Assembly (NCBI RefSeq): GCF_003612125.1
Contig: NZ_RAWI01000017.1
Span: 1-54,062, forward strand
DNA length: 54,062 bases
Direction: 5' to 3'
Source of the DNA: Corallococcus praedator
GTDB taxonomy: Bacteria > Myxococcota > Myxococcia > Myxococcales > Myxococcaceae
Below are positions 45,340 through 54,039 of the stretch, one piece after another (position 1 is the stretch's first letter; each line of letters opens with the position of its first letter). Under the pieces are notes generated by a model. It made no database searches. It had not been told where the DNA came from and was given only the letters and a program-made list of their open reading frames with translations. Made by a program: the position numbers and the translations under genes.

Positions 45340-46608
45340 GTGTCCATCCGTTCCGCGACGGCCGCCTTCGGGCTCGCCGCCGCACTGCTCGCGACGCGCC
45401 CCGCCGGCGCGTCTTCGCCCGGCGCGCGCGCCGCTCCACAGCGGCTGTCCGGTCCACTCCTCACGCTCGAGGCCGCCCTGGCGCTGGCCCGGGAGCGGGC
45501 CCCCGCCCTGCTGGAAGCCCGCGCTCACGTCCAGGCCGCCCGGGGTCAGGTGGCCGGCGCCGCGCCGCTGCTCCGGAACAACCCGCAGCTCGACCTGCAG
45601 GCGGGCCCGCGCCGGCTCGTCACCGGAGAGCGCGGGATGGATCTCGCGGTGGGGCTATCACAGCCGCTCGAAATCGGAGGCCAGCAGGGCCTGCGCCGGG
45701 ACGCCGCGCGGGCCGGACTCTCCCGCGAAGAAGCCCAGGTGCGCGATGCGGAACGGCTCGCCCTGGGTGAGGTGGCCGCCCGCTTCCTGCGCGTCCTGCA
45801 CGCCCAGGAGCGCGTGAAGCTTGCGGACACCGTCGTGGTGGCGTTGACCGAAACGGTTCACGCCACCGAGCGCCGCTTCGAGGCCGGAGACGTGCCGGTC
45901 GTGGACGTCAACGTGGCGCGGGTGGCCCGGGCGCGGGCGCGGGCGGAGCAGGCCATCGCCAGGGGCGAGGTGACGGCCTGGATGGGAGAACTGCGCGCCC
46001 TGCTGGGGGCCACCGTCCCGGAGGTCCCTGGCGTCCAGGGGGACCTGCGGACCCTCGCGCTGGCGCCGCTCTCCAGGCCCGGGGGCAAGACGCTGGAGCG
46101 CGCGGACCTCACGGCCCTGGAGGAGGAACAGGCCCAGGCCCGGGCCACCGCCACCCTGGGCCGGCGCGAGGTGCTCCCGGACGTGACGGTGGGCGTGCGC
46201 TACCAGCGCGAGGCGGACGAAACGGCGCTGCTGGGAACGCTCAGCGTGCCGCTGCCCGTCTTCGCCAGGGGACAGGAGGCGCGCGCCACGGCAGAGGCCG
46301 ATGTAGGCCGCATCGAGAGCATGCTGAAGGTCGCGCGGCTGGCCGTGTCGAACCAGGGCTCCGCCGCGGGCGAGCGGTACTTCGCGCGCGTGGAGGCACT
46401 GGAGCTGCTGGAAGCGGAAGCACTGCCGCTGCTCACCGACAACGAATCGCTCGCCCGGCGCTCCTATGACGCCGGAGAGCTGGACCTCGCGGGCTTCATG
46501 CTGATCCGGCGCGATGCGCTGGAGGCGCGGACGGAGTGGCTCGACAGCCTGCTCCAGACCGCCCTCGCCCGCGTCCAATACGCCGTGGAACTGGGAGTCA
46601 CGCCATGA
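45340..46608 (+). CDS. TolC-family outer-membrane factor of metal RND efflux (CzcC-like)
   Basis: A 423-aa outer-membrane efflux protein with signal peptide (ATAAFGLAAALLATRPAGAS) and the two long helical repeats of the TolC/CzcC fold (residues about 45-230 and 240-420), rich in Ala, Arg and Glu. Family stretches are LTLEAALALARERAPALLEA and the second repeat with LPDVTVGVRYQREADETALL, SVPLPVFARGQ and SYDAGELDLAGFMLIRRDAL. It forms the exit duct of the tripartite pump with the next two genes. GTG at 45340 is chosen to put the signal peptide first. Its stop overlaps the adaptor start by 4 bases. Confidence 0.92.
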   Translation: MSIRSATAAFGLAAALLATRPAGASSPGARAAPQRLSGPLLTLEAALALARERAPALLEARAHVQAARGQVAGAAPLLRNNPQLDLQAGPRRLVTGERGMDLAVGLSQPLEIGGQQGLRRDAARAGLSREEAQVRDAERLALGEVAARFLRVLHAQERVKLADTVVVALTETVHATERRFEAGDVPVVDVNVARVARARARAEQAIARGEVTAWMGELRALLGATVPEVPGVQGDLRTLALAPLSRPGGKTLERADLTALEEEQAQARATATLGRREVLPDVTVGVRYQREADETALLGTLSVPLPVFARGQEARATAEADVGRIESMLKVARLAVSNQGSAAGERYFARVEALELLEAEALPLLTDNESLARRSYDAGELDLAGFMLIRRDALEARTEWLDSLLQTALARVQYAVELGVTP

Positions 46609-47798
46609 AGTCCACCCTCCTGCTGCTGACCGCCCTCGTCGTGGGCCTCACCGCCTGCAAGTCCTCCAAGGCCGGACACGACGATGACCACGAGGACGGA
46701 CACGACGAAGCAACCCCGTCGAAGACCCACGACGAGCCCGAGGACGGCCACCATGTGCACGTCCCCCAGGAGATGCTCCGGGACCTGCGCGTCACCACCG
46801 CCAGGGTGGAGGCGCGCCCCGGTGGGGAGAGCGTCACCGCGCTGGGGGAGCTGACCTTCAGCGAGGACGCCTACGCGGAGGTGTCCACGCCAGTGCCCGC
46901 GCGGGTGGCCGCCGTCGTCGTCACCACGGGCCAGGCGGTGAAGCAGGGCCAGCGGCTGGCGGATCTCCAGAGTCCGGAGCTGGGCCGCGCCCGCGCGGAG
47001 CTCCAGGCCGCGCAGGCCCGGGCCACCGCCGCGAGGCAGGCCGCCGAGCGCAAGCGCACGCTGGCCGACGAGCGCATCGTCGCGCGCAAGGACGTACAGG
47101 CCGCCGAAGCGGAGGCCGCCGCGTCTGAGGCGGAGGTCGCCGCCGCGAAGGCGTCGCTGCTGTCCCTGGGCGCGAGCGGTGCGTCCAGCGACGGCACCCC
47201 GAACTTCGTGCTCAAGGCGCCCATCGACGGCACGGTCATCGAGCGCTCGGCGCGGCTGGGGCAGATGGCGGATCCCTCCCAGCCCCTCTTCCGCATCGGG
47301 GACCTGTCATCGCTGTGGCTCATCGTGCACGCGTTCGAACGGGACGCGGTGCGCCTGAAGCACGGCACGGAGGCTCGCGTCACCTTCGCCGCGTTCCCGG
47401 GCCAGGAGTTCCCCGCGAAGGTGGGCCACGTGGGCCAGCGGGTGGACCCGTCCAGCCGGACCATTCCCGTCCGCCTGGAGCTGGACAACGGCAAGGGGCT
47501 GTTGCGCCCGGGCATGTCCGCGACGGCGTCCGTGCCGTTGGGGGACTCGAACGCCACGCTCACGGCGGTGCCGGCGGCGGCGCTCCAGCGGGTGGAGAAC
47601 GGCTGGGTGGCCTTCATTCCGACCGAGGAGCCCGGGGTCTTCGAGCAGCGCGAGGTGGGCCGGGGGCGCAGCGTGGGCTCGCTGGTGGAGGTGCTGTCGG
47701 GGCTCGCCGTCGGAGAGCAGGTGGTGGTGGAGGGCGCCTTCCTGCTCAAGGCCGAGGTGGAGAAGTCCAAGGGCGGGGGCGACGAACATGGCCACTGA
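46605..47798 (+). CDS. Membrane-fusion adaptor of metal RND efflux (CzcB-like lipoprotein)
   Basis: A 397-aa periplasmic adaptor lipidated at Cys18 (LTAC). Directly after the lipobox is an Asp/His-rich stretch of about 40 residues (GHDDDHEDGHDE, then GHHVHVP) likely to bind metal. The adaptor then shows a barrel-sandwich half motif (VSTPVPARVAAVVVTTGQAV), an alpha hairpin (about 115-170), the second lipoyl half (LKAPIDGTVIERSARLGQMA) and beta-barrel segments (LWLIVHAFERDAVRL). The C-terminus again ends in His (DEHGH). It overlaps the pump gene by 11 bases, so translation is coupled. Confidence 0.93.
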   Translation: MKSTLLLLTALVVGLTACKSSKAGHDDDHEDGHDEATPSKTHDEPEDGHHVHVPQEMLRDLRVTTARVEARPGGESVTALGELTFSEDAYAEVSTPVPARVAAVVVTTGQAVKQGQRLADLQSPELGRARAELQAAQARATAARQAAERKRTLADERIVARKDVQAAEAEAAASEAEVAAAKASLLSLGASGASSDGTPNFVLKAPIDGTVIERSARLGQMADPSQPLFRIGDLSSLWLIVHAFERDAVRLKHGTEARVTFAAFPGQEFPAKVGHVGQRVDPSSRTIPVRLELDNGKGLLRPGMSATASVPLGDSNATLTAVPAAALQRVENGWVAFIPTEEPGVFEQREVGRGRSVGSLVEVLSGLAVGEQVVVEGAFLLKAEVEKSKGGGDEHGH

Positions 47799-50700
47799 TC
47801 CGCGCGCGTCGCTGCCGGGGCGCATCCTCACGGCGTCCTTCGCGAGGCCCGGCCTGACGGTGGTGCTCATCCTGGCGCTGGCGGCGTTTGGCGCGGTGGC
47901 GCTCAAGAACCTGCGGCAGGACGTCTTCCCGGACCTGTCCGCGCCCATCTTCAACATCATCGTGCAGAACCCGGCCATGGGCGCGGAGGAGCTGGAGACG
48001 GCGGTGGCCATCCCCATGGAGGTGGCACTGGCGGGCCTGCCGGAGGTGCGCCGCATCCGGTCCACGTCGCAGTTGGGCGTCACGCAGGTGACGGTGGAGT
48101 TCGAACCGGACGCGGACTACTTCCGCAGCCGCCAGTACGTTGTGGAGCGCGTGGCCCAGGCGGAAGGAGAGCTGCCCCCCGGCACCGACGCGCCGCTCGT
48201 GTCCAGCCTCACGGGCCGCCTCAATGAAGTCTTCGAGTTCACGCTGGAGGCGGAGCCCGGCAGCGCGGACCTGATGGCGCTCCGGGACCTGGCGGAGTTC
48301 GACATCAAGAACCGGCTGCTCGCGGTGCCCGGGGTCGCGGGCGTGGAGCGGCTGGGCGGCTACCTGCGCCAGTTCCAGGTGTTGTTGGATCCGGATCAGC
48401 TCGTGGCGCGAGGCATCACGCTCAACGAGGTGCAGCACGGCCTGGAGGGCGCCAGCGTCAACGCGTCCGGGGGCTTCGTGGTGCAGGGCCCCATGGAGTG
48501 GACCGTGCGCGCGCTGGGCCGCGCGGAGTCGGTGGAGGACCTGAACAACACCGTGGTCGCGCTGCGCGACGGCACGCCGGTGCTGCTGGGGGACGTGGCG
48601 GACGTGCGCGAGGCCCCGGCCCTGCGGCGGGGCATGGCCCACCGGCTCAAGGGCGAGGTGGTGAGCTGCCGCGTGAGCAAGCAGTTCGGCGCGGACACGG
48701 TGCGGGTGACGGAGGGGGTGCGCGCGGCCATCGACGAGCTGCGCCGCTCGCTGCCGCCGGGCGTCGCGCTGCGCGTCGTCTACGATCAGTCGGAGCTGGT
48801 GGGCTCCGCGCTGGGAGGCGTGGGCCGGGCCATCCTGCTGGGCGCGTTCCTGGTGGTGCTGGTGCTCTTCCTCATGCTGGGGGACTGGAGGGCGGCGCTC
48901 ATCGTCACGCTCACCCTGCCCCTGTCGCTGGCGCTGGCGGGGCTGCTCCTGAAGGCGGCGGGCATCGGGTTGAACACGATGACGCTGGGAGGGCTGGCCA
49001 TCGCGGTGGGCCTGCTGGTGGACGCGGCGATCATCGTCGTGGAGAACGTCATCCACGACCTGCGCGAGGGCAAGGGGCGCCGTTCGGTGCGCGACGAGGC
49101 CCTGCACGCGGCGCTGGAGGTGGGCCGGCCCATCGCCTTCGCCACGCTCATCGTCGTGTCGGTGTTCATTCCGTTGTTCGCGATGACGGGCATCGAGGGC
49201 CGCATGTACCAGCCGCTCGCGGCGGCGGTGGTGGCGTGCCTGGCCGCGTCGCTCGCGCTGGCGCTCACGCTGGTGCCGGTGGTGTCGGGGCTCCTCTTGC
49301 GAGCGCCGCGCGAGGACGCACCGGAGGACGTGTGGCTCATCCGCAAGGCGAAGGCCGTGTACGCGCCGCTGTTGGAGGCGTGCATGCGCCGCGCGGGGCT
49401 GGTGCGCGTGGTGGCGCTGGCGATCACCGTGCCCGCGTTGGGGCTGGCGTTCATGGTGGGCAGTGACTTCATGCCGAGACTGGATGAAGGCGCGTTCCTG
49501 CTCCAGACGGTGTTGCCACCGGAGGCGTCGCTGGAGGAGGTGGACCGGCTCAACCACCGGGTGGAGGACGTGCTGCGCGAGTTCCCGGAGGTGGAGGACG
49601 TGGTGCGCCGCACCGGCCGCGCCGAGCGCACGGAGGACCCGATGCCGCACACGCTCTCCGACGTGCTGGTGGTGCTGAAGAAGGACGTCGTGGGGGGGCG
49701 GGAGGCGTTGGAGGCGCGGATGCGCGAGGCGGTGGAGAAGGTGCCGGGCGTGTCCGCGCTCTTCACCACGCCGCTGGGAATGCGCATCGACGAGGGGTTG
49801 GGCGGCAGTCCGGCGGACCTGTCGGTGCGCATCTTCGGGCCGGACCTGGACACGCTGGCGGCGCTCGCGGAGCGCACGCGGGTGTTGATGGCGAAGGTGG
49901 AGGGGCTGGAGGACCTGCGGGTGGAGAAGCTGAGTGGGCTGCCCCAGCTGCGCATCCAGGTGAACCGCGCCGCGGTGGCGCGGGTGGGCCTGACGCCGGG
50001 GGACGTCATCAAGGCGATCCGCGTGGGGCTGGTGGGCGAGGACGCCGCGCAGATCTGGAAGGGCCAGCGCCGGTACGACCTGGTGTTGAAGCTGGCGGAC
50101 CACCGCCGGGGCGACGTGAACGCGCTGCGCAACCTGCTGGTGGACGGGCACGACGGCACGCGCATCCCGCTGGGACAGCTGGCGACGATTGAAGAGACGT
50201 TCGGCGCGGGCAGCGTGCGGCGGGAGGCGGGCAGCCGGCGCATCGCGGTGGAGGCGGGGGTGTCCGGCCGCGACCTGGGCGGCACGGCGAAGGAGCTGCG
50301 CGAGGTGCTGGCCACGCAGTTGAAGCTGCCCACGGGCTACTTCGTGGACGTGGGCGGCAAGGTGGAGAGCCAGGAGCGCGCGGCGCAGTCGTTGACGATG
50401 GCGATCGCGGTGGCGCTGCTGGCGGTGTTCATCCTGTTGTACCTCGCGTTGGATTCGGTGGCGGAGGCGCTGGTCATCCTGGCGACGCTGCCGGACGCGT
50501 TCGTGGGCGGCATCCTCGCGTTGCTCATCGCGGGGGAGACCTGGAACGTGTCCAGTCTGGTGGGGCTCATCGGCCTGTTCGGCATCGCGGTGCAGAACGG
50601 GTTGGTGCTCGTGTCACAGACGAAGGACCTGCTCGCCCGGGGCAAGCCCTTCCCGGAGGCCGTGCGCGAAGCGAGCCTCGGCCGGGTGAGGCCCAAGCTG

Positions 50701-50916
50701 ATGACGGCGGGCACGGCGATCCTCGGCCTATTGCCCCTGCTGGTGCTGCCGCTGCATGGCACGGAGATCGAAAGGCCGCTGGCGGTGGTGATGGTGGGAG
50801 GGCTTGTGACGTCCACCCTCTTCACGCTGCTGGCGCTGCCCACGTTCTACGCGTTGGTGCATGGGCTCCAGGAACGTCTCGCGGCCCGCCGGGCGGCGCG
50901 CAAGGCCACCGCGTAA
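47788..50916 (+). CDS. Heavy-metal RND efflux pump (CzcA/CusA family)
   Basis: A 1042-aa inner-membrane proton-driven pump with twelve transmembrane segments and two periplasmic loops, ending the tripartite set. N-terminal ILTASFARPGLTVVLILALA and the porter-domain sequence follow the HME-RND pattern. In TM4 the proton-relay motif reads AIAVGLLVDAAIIVVEN: Asp412 and Glu419 match the conserved Asp and Glu, but the first Asp of the CzcA-type D-F-G-x3-D-G-A motif is Ala406. This resembles the CusA/monovalent-type pattern more than the Zn/Co/Cd type. The metal is therefore not certain. The ATG at 47788 overlaps the adaptor gene. It precedes a convergent toxin/immunity pair by 15 bases. Confidence 0.95.
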   Translation: MATDPRASLPGRILTASFARPGLTVVLILALAAFGAVALKNLRQDVFPDLSAPIFNIIVQNPAMGAEELETAVAIPMEVALAGLPEVRRIRSTSQLGVTQVTVEFEPDADYFRSRQYVVERVAQAEGELPPGTDAPLVSSLTGRLNEVFEFTLEAEPGSADLMALRDLAEFDIKNRLLAVPGVAGVERLGGYLRQFQVLLDPDQLVARGITLNEVQHGLEGASVNASGGFVVQGPMEWTVRALGRAESVEDLNNTVVALRDGTPVLLGDVADVREAPALRRGMAHRLKGEVVSCRVSKQFGADTVRVTEGVRAAIDELRRSLPPGVALRVVYDQSELVGSALGGVGRAILLGAFLVVLVLFLMLGDWRAALIVTLTLPLSLALAGLLLKAAGIGLNTMTLGGLAIAVGLLVDAAIIVVENVIHDLREGKGRRSVRDEALHAALEVGRPIAFATLIVVSVFIPLFAMTGIEGRMYQPLAAAVVACLAASLALALTLVPVVSGLLLRAPREDAPEDVWLIRKAKAVYAPLLEACMRRAGLVRVVALAITVPALGLAFMVGSDFMPRLDEGAFLLQTVLPPEASLEEVDRLNHRVEDVLREFPEVEDVVRRTGRAERTEDPMPHTLSDVLVVLKKDVVGGREALEARMREAVEKVPGVSALFTTPLGMRIDEGLGGSPADLSVRIFGPDLDTLAALAERTRVLMAKVEGLEDLRVEKLSGLPQLRIQVNRAAVARVGLTPGDVIKAIRVGLVGEDAAQIWKGQRRYDLVLKLADHRRGDVNALRNLLVDGHDGTRIPLGQLATIEETFGAGSVRREAGSRRIAVEAGVSGRDLGGTAKELREVLATQLKLPTGYFVDVGGKVESQERAAQSLTMAIAVALLAVFILLYLALDSVAEALVILATLPDAFVGGILALLIAGETWNVSSLVGLIGLFGIAVQNGLVLVSQTKDLLARGKPFPEAVREASLGRVRPKLMTAGTAILGLLPLLVLPLHGTEIERPLAVVMVGGLVTSTLFTLLALPTFYALVHGLQERLAARRAARKATA

Positions 50917-50931
50917 GAGCGTGGGCAGCGC

Positions 50932-51648
50932 TCAGGGAGCGAGGGGCTTCATCAGTCCTGCGTTGGCCAGGAGCCCCCGCACGCGCTCGGCCAGCGCGAC
51001 GTGCTCCGGGTTGCTCACGGTGAAGCGCTCGGGGGTGAGGATGATCAACGTGCCCTGGTCCTCGACGGGTTCGATGCGCACGGGGGCGGGCAGCGGCGGT
51101 ACGGTTCCCCGGGCTCGGGCGAGGTACATGACCCAACCGACGAAGGTTCCAGGCTTGGGGCTATCGGTCACCAGGTTTCGGTGAGCCGGGGAGGTCGCGA
51201 TCGCCCACTCCGGTTCCCAGGCAATCGCCATGCTCCGAACGAGCCCGCCCAGGACGGGCGCGGTCAAAACTTGCTCCGCGTGACTGCCAAGGCTGGGGAG
51301 GTTGAAGACACAGAAGTTGTTCACGGCGTGGGAGTAGCCACCGCAGGTGACCTCGAAGCCGCTGGCGCCATGGTCATCGCCCACGCCATTCCAGCCGCTG
51401 ATCCTGAATCCAAGGTCCTCGAACACACGGTCCCTGCCTCGACGAATCAGCGGCTCGAGGGCAGACGCCTTGGGCTCGATGGGTCGTTGGAGCGCAGCCT
51501 TCCGCGACCTGCCCTGCTGGAACCATTGGGCGAAACAGGGGCCGACGTTGGCGAGCTCCGCGAAGAGGCGTTCCATCCGGAGAGCACATTCCTCCGCAGA
51601 CTCCTTTCGCGCTCCCCAGTAGGAGCCCGCGTAGATGGTTTCGATCAT
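50932..51648 (-). CDS. Imm52-type immunity protein
   Basis: A 238-aa cytoplasmic-type protein that starts MIETIYAGSYWGARKESAEE, the hallmark of immunity protein 52. It continues with conserved-looking FAQWFQQGRSRKAAL, ISGWNG, VTCGGYSHAVNNFCVFNLPS and the C-terminal IILTPERFTVSNPEHV. Imm52 proteins are encoded beside toxins of the Tox-REase-5 type, as here. It lies 13 bases downstream of the toxin gene on the same strand, so both are made together and the protein should neutralise the nuclease. ATG at 51648 has GAGGCGAGG upstream. Base composition is somewhat less GC-rich than the neighbours, a possible sign of transfer. Confidence 0.85.
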   Translation of the reverse strand: MIETIYAGSYWGARKESAEECALRMERLFAELANVGPCFAQWFQQGRSRKAALQRPIEPKASALEPLIRRGRDRVFEDLGFRISGWNGVGDDHGASGFEVTCGGYSHAVNNFCVFNLPSLGSHAEQVLTAPVLGGLVRSMAIAWEPEWAIATSPAHRNLVTDSPKPGTFVGWVMYLARARGTVPPLPAPVRIEPVEDQGTLIILTPERFTVSNPEHVALAERVRGLLANAGLMKPLAP

Positions 51649-51661
51649 GTGCGACCTCGCC

Positions 51662-53248
51662 TCAAGGTAGTGGAGGAGTGAAGACAACTTCAATTTCCGT
51701 GATGCCCCTCCCCCGCAGAAGATCCCGGATCGCTTCGGCCGTCTTCTGCTCCGCGACATGCCACCGCACCGGGGTTGCTGTTCCGTGGGAGGCACGGCTC
51801 TGTCGCTGCGCCTGCTCGACGAGCCCCTTCGCTCCCGACCTCTCGAACCAGACCTTGGGCGTGAGGTTGTCGAGGAACTTGTTCGCATAGCCCGGCCCCT
51901 TGGCCTCCAGAAGCACACCGTCCTTGTAGCCGTCGAACTTCACCTCTCCGACCCAGTAGGCCTCATCGGCCGAGCGCCCTGAAATCTGTTCCTGGTAGCG
52001 CCGGGCGCGTTCGGACATCGACTCCCTGGCGGGTCCCCACTTGCCGGGCCCCGCCGAAGGAGCGTCACCAGGAGAGGCCGTGTGGGCGCGCTGAAGGACG
52101 ATGACCGCCCCGGGCCCACTGCTCAGCACCGTCGCCGTGCGTCCCACCGGCACCACGATGCGCTCCAGCACCAGTGCACCCTCCGCCGACAGCGAGAGCA
52201 CCGGCACCGTGGCCTCCGCGCCCGCCATCATTCCCGTCACGGTGCGAGTCGTGGCGGATGCCGCACCCCAGGTGACGAGGACATTCGTCGCCAACCGCGC
52301 CACCTCCCGTATCTGCTCCCCTGCCGTCATGAGCTGAAACCGCTCCCAGTACTCGGGCGACGACGCGATGAGCGCCACCACGCCCGCAGGAAGGTGTCTC
52401 AATCCCGCGATGCTGTCCGTCGGACGGGAGAGCACCTGTCCCACGGCGTGGTACAGGCCCAAGAACGCATCCTCCGCGCCATCCAACGAGCGGTTGATGA
52501 CGTCCGCGTCGTCGTACACCTCGGCCAGGGGCCTCCAGTCCGAGGCTCGCAGTTGTGCATCCACGTGGCGGAAGACACCTCCCCGTCCGCTGTAGAAATG
52601 CCCCAACTCGAAGGAGCCCGCTCGGAACGCCCCGTCCGTCCACGCGACGGGCGCCACCTTCTGCTGCGTGCTCCCGTCGAGCGCCCACGCCAGGTAGCCG
52701 TCTGGCCGCAGCACCGCCACCTGCTCGCGGGCGAAGCGCGCCACCCGGCGCACCATCTCCTCACGGGAGACCTCACCTCGCTCCAGCACCTCGCGCAGCA
52801 GGAAGCCCGCCGCCATGCGCGGCGGGAGGGAGCGCAGCGACACCGGCTTCTCCATCAACCGCCCCAGCACCTCGACCGCGTCCTCGGGCGTGAAGGGATT
52901 GCGGCGGACAGGCAGGTCGTCCACATCCTCCAGCCCCGCTCGCACCAGCAACTTCTCGAACGCGTCCACGTCCAGCAGACCCAACTCCAGGGCCTGCCGC
53001 GACAGCGCACCGGGACGGTTGCCAAGAATGACCGTCCCGCTCGGCAGGCGCACCGGCTGACCCCGACGCGGTTGCTCGGGGTCCTCGTCTTCCGCCTCGG
53101 CGCTCCGTCGTCCTTCGCTGGAGCCGTCCGAGGCGTAGGCCGCGCGCTGCCGGAGCACCCGCGAGCCTCCTCTCCCAGACGGCGTCTCCACCCCAGCGCA
53201 TCCAGCGACCACGAGCGCCAGGCACAACACCACGACGTCCGCGCGCAT
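51662..53248 (-). CDS. Lipoprotein toxin with Tox-REase-5-like nuclease domain (SitA-like)
   Basis: A 528-aa protein with lipobox VAGC (Cys17), a charged linker (about 40-60), and a long middle domain (residues about 60-400) of mostly helical character that I cannot assign. The last 110 residues begin MSERARRYQEQISGRSADEA and contain VKFDGYKDGVLLEAKG, a PD-(D/E)xK-type nuclease signature with Glu448 and Lys450, typical of restriction-endonuclease-fold toxin 5. With the adjacent Imm52 gene it is a polymorphic toxin/immunity pair. Myxobacterial SitA toxins are lipoproteins passed between cells by TraAB outer-membrane exchange, and this build fits them; the link is inference. ATG at 53248 has AGGGAG upstream. 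Confidence 0.85.
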   Translation of the reverse strand: MRADVVVLCLALVVAGCAGVETPSGRGGSRVLRQRAAYASDGSSEGRRSAEAEDEDPEQPRRGQPVRLPSGTVILGNRPGALSRQALELGLLDVDAFEKLLVRAGLEDVDDLPVRRNPFTPEDAVEVLGRLMEKPVSLRSLPPRMAAGFLLREVLERGEVSREEMVRRVARFAREQVAVLRPDGYLAWALDGSTQQKVAPVAWTDGAFRAGSFELGHFYSGRGGVFRHVDAQLRASDWRPLAEVYDDADVINRSLDGAEDAFLGLYHAVGQVLSRPTDSIAGLRHLPAGVVALIASSPEYWERFQLMTAGEQIREVARLATNVLVTWGAASATTRTVTGMMAGAEATVPVLSLSAEGALVLERIVVPVGRTATVLSSGPGAVIVLQRAHTASPGDAPSAGPGKWGPARESMSERARRYQEQISGRSADEAYWVGEVKFDGYKDGVLLEAKGPGYANKFLDNLTPKVWFERSGAKGLVEQAQRQSRASHGTATPVRWHVAEQKTAEAIRDLLRGRGITEIEVVFTPPLP

Positions 53249-53407
53249 TGTCCGCTCCCTGTGCCTCATCGTTCGGAAGCATGCGGCATGGAAGCCCCCC
53301 TGCTCCGACAAGGCGACGCCTCGCTGTGCGGCGTTGCACCTTCCGCGACCCACGGGCTATCTCGTGGCCATGCACGGGCACGGAACCCAAGGGCACGAGA
53401 CCACCGC

Positions 53408-53953
53408 ATGAGCCTGTCGCCCGAAGCGCTCGAAACCCTGCTGCGCCATCACCACGCATTCCTCGCGTTCCTCACGCCGCGCGTGGGCAGCCAGGAAGCG
53501 GCCCGCGAGGTGTTGCAGGCCGCCTTCGTCAAGGGCATGGAACAGGGCGGATCCCTGCGCGAAGAGCAGAGCGCGGTGGCCTGGTTCTACCGCTTGCTGC
53601 GCAACGCGCTGGTGGACGCGCACCGGCGCACGCGGCGCGAATCCTCGGCGTTGGAATCACTGGGCCGCGAGCAGCCCCTGTCCACGGAGGACGACCCGGG
53701 CCTGGAGGCCACCGTGTGCGGCTGCGTCGCGGGACTCGCCGGCACCCTCAAGCCCGAGTACGCCCAGGCCGTACGCCGCGTCGACCTGGAGGGTGTGTCC
53801 GTCGCCGCGTTCGCCCAGGAGGCCGGCATCTCCGCCAACAACGCCGCCGTGCGGCTGCACCGTGCCCGTCAGGCCCTGGGTCGACAACTGGTGGACCTGT
53901 GCGGTCACTGCTGCGCGGAGGGGTGCGTGGACTGCGCCTGCTCGCCCTCCTGA
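53408..53953 (+). CDS. CorE-like metal-sensing ECF sigma factor
   Basis: A 181-aa ECF sigma factor. Region 2 is at residues 5-75 (SQEAAREVLQAAFVKGMEQG, FYRLLRNALVDAHRRTRRES) and region 4 at about 110-160 (LKPEYAQAVRRVDLEGVSVA then AGISANNAAVRLHRARQAL). A CGC motif sits in the linker (EATVCGCVAGLAG), and the C-terminus is the Cys-rich tail CGHCCAEGCVDCACSPS. This combination defines CorE-like factors, in which Cys-rich tails sense copper, cadmium or zinc directly so that no anti-sigma factor is needed. An RND metal efflux operon lies 2.5 kb upstream. The start ATG at 53408 follows a divergent 159-base region containing the inverted repeat TCTCGTG/CACGAGA (from about 53358 and ending at about 53399). 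Confidence 0.9.
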   Translation: MSLSPEALETLLRHHHAFLAFLTPRVGSQEAAREVLQAAFVKGMEQGGSLREEQSAVAWFYRLLRNALVDAHRRTRRESSALESLGREQPLSTEDDPGLEATVCGCVAGLAGTLKPEYAQAVRRVDLEGVSVAAFAQEAGISANNAAVRLHRARQALGRQLVDLCGHCCAEGCVDCACSPS

Positions 53954-54039
53954 AAATGCAGGTGTAAGGCCGCGAAGGTCCGGGCGTCAGCCTGGAGGAA
54001 CAGGGACGGCGACGCCCCTCCCCATCCTTCCGAGGCCCC

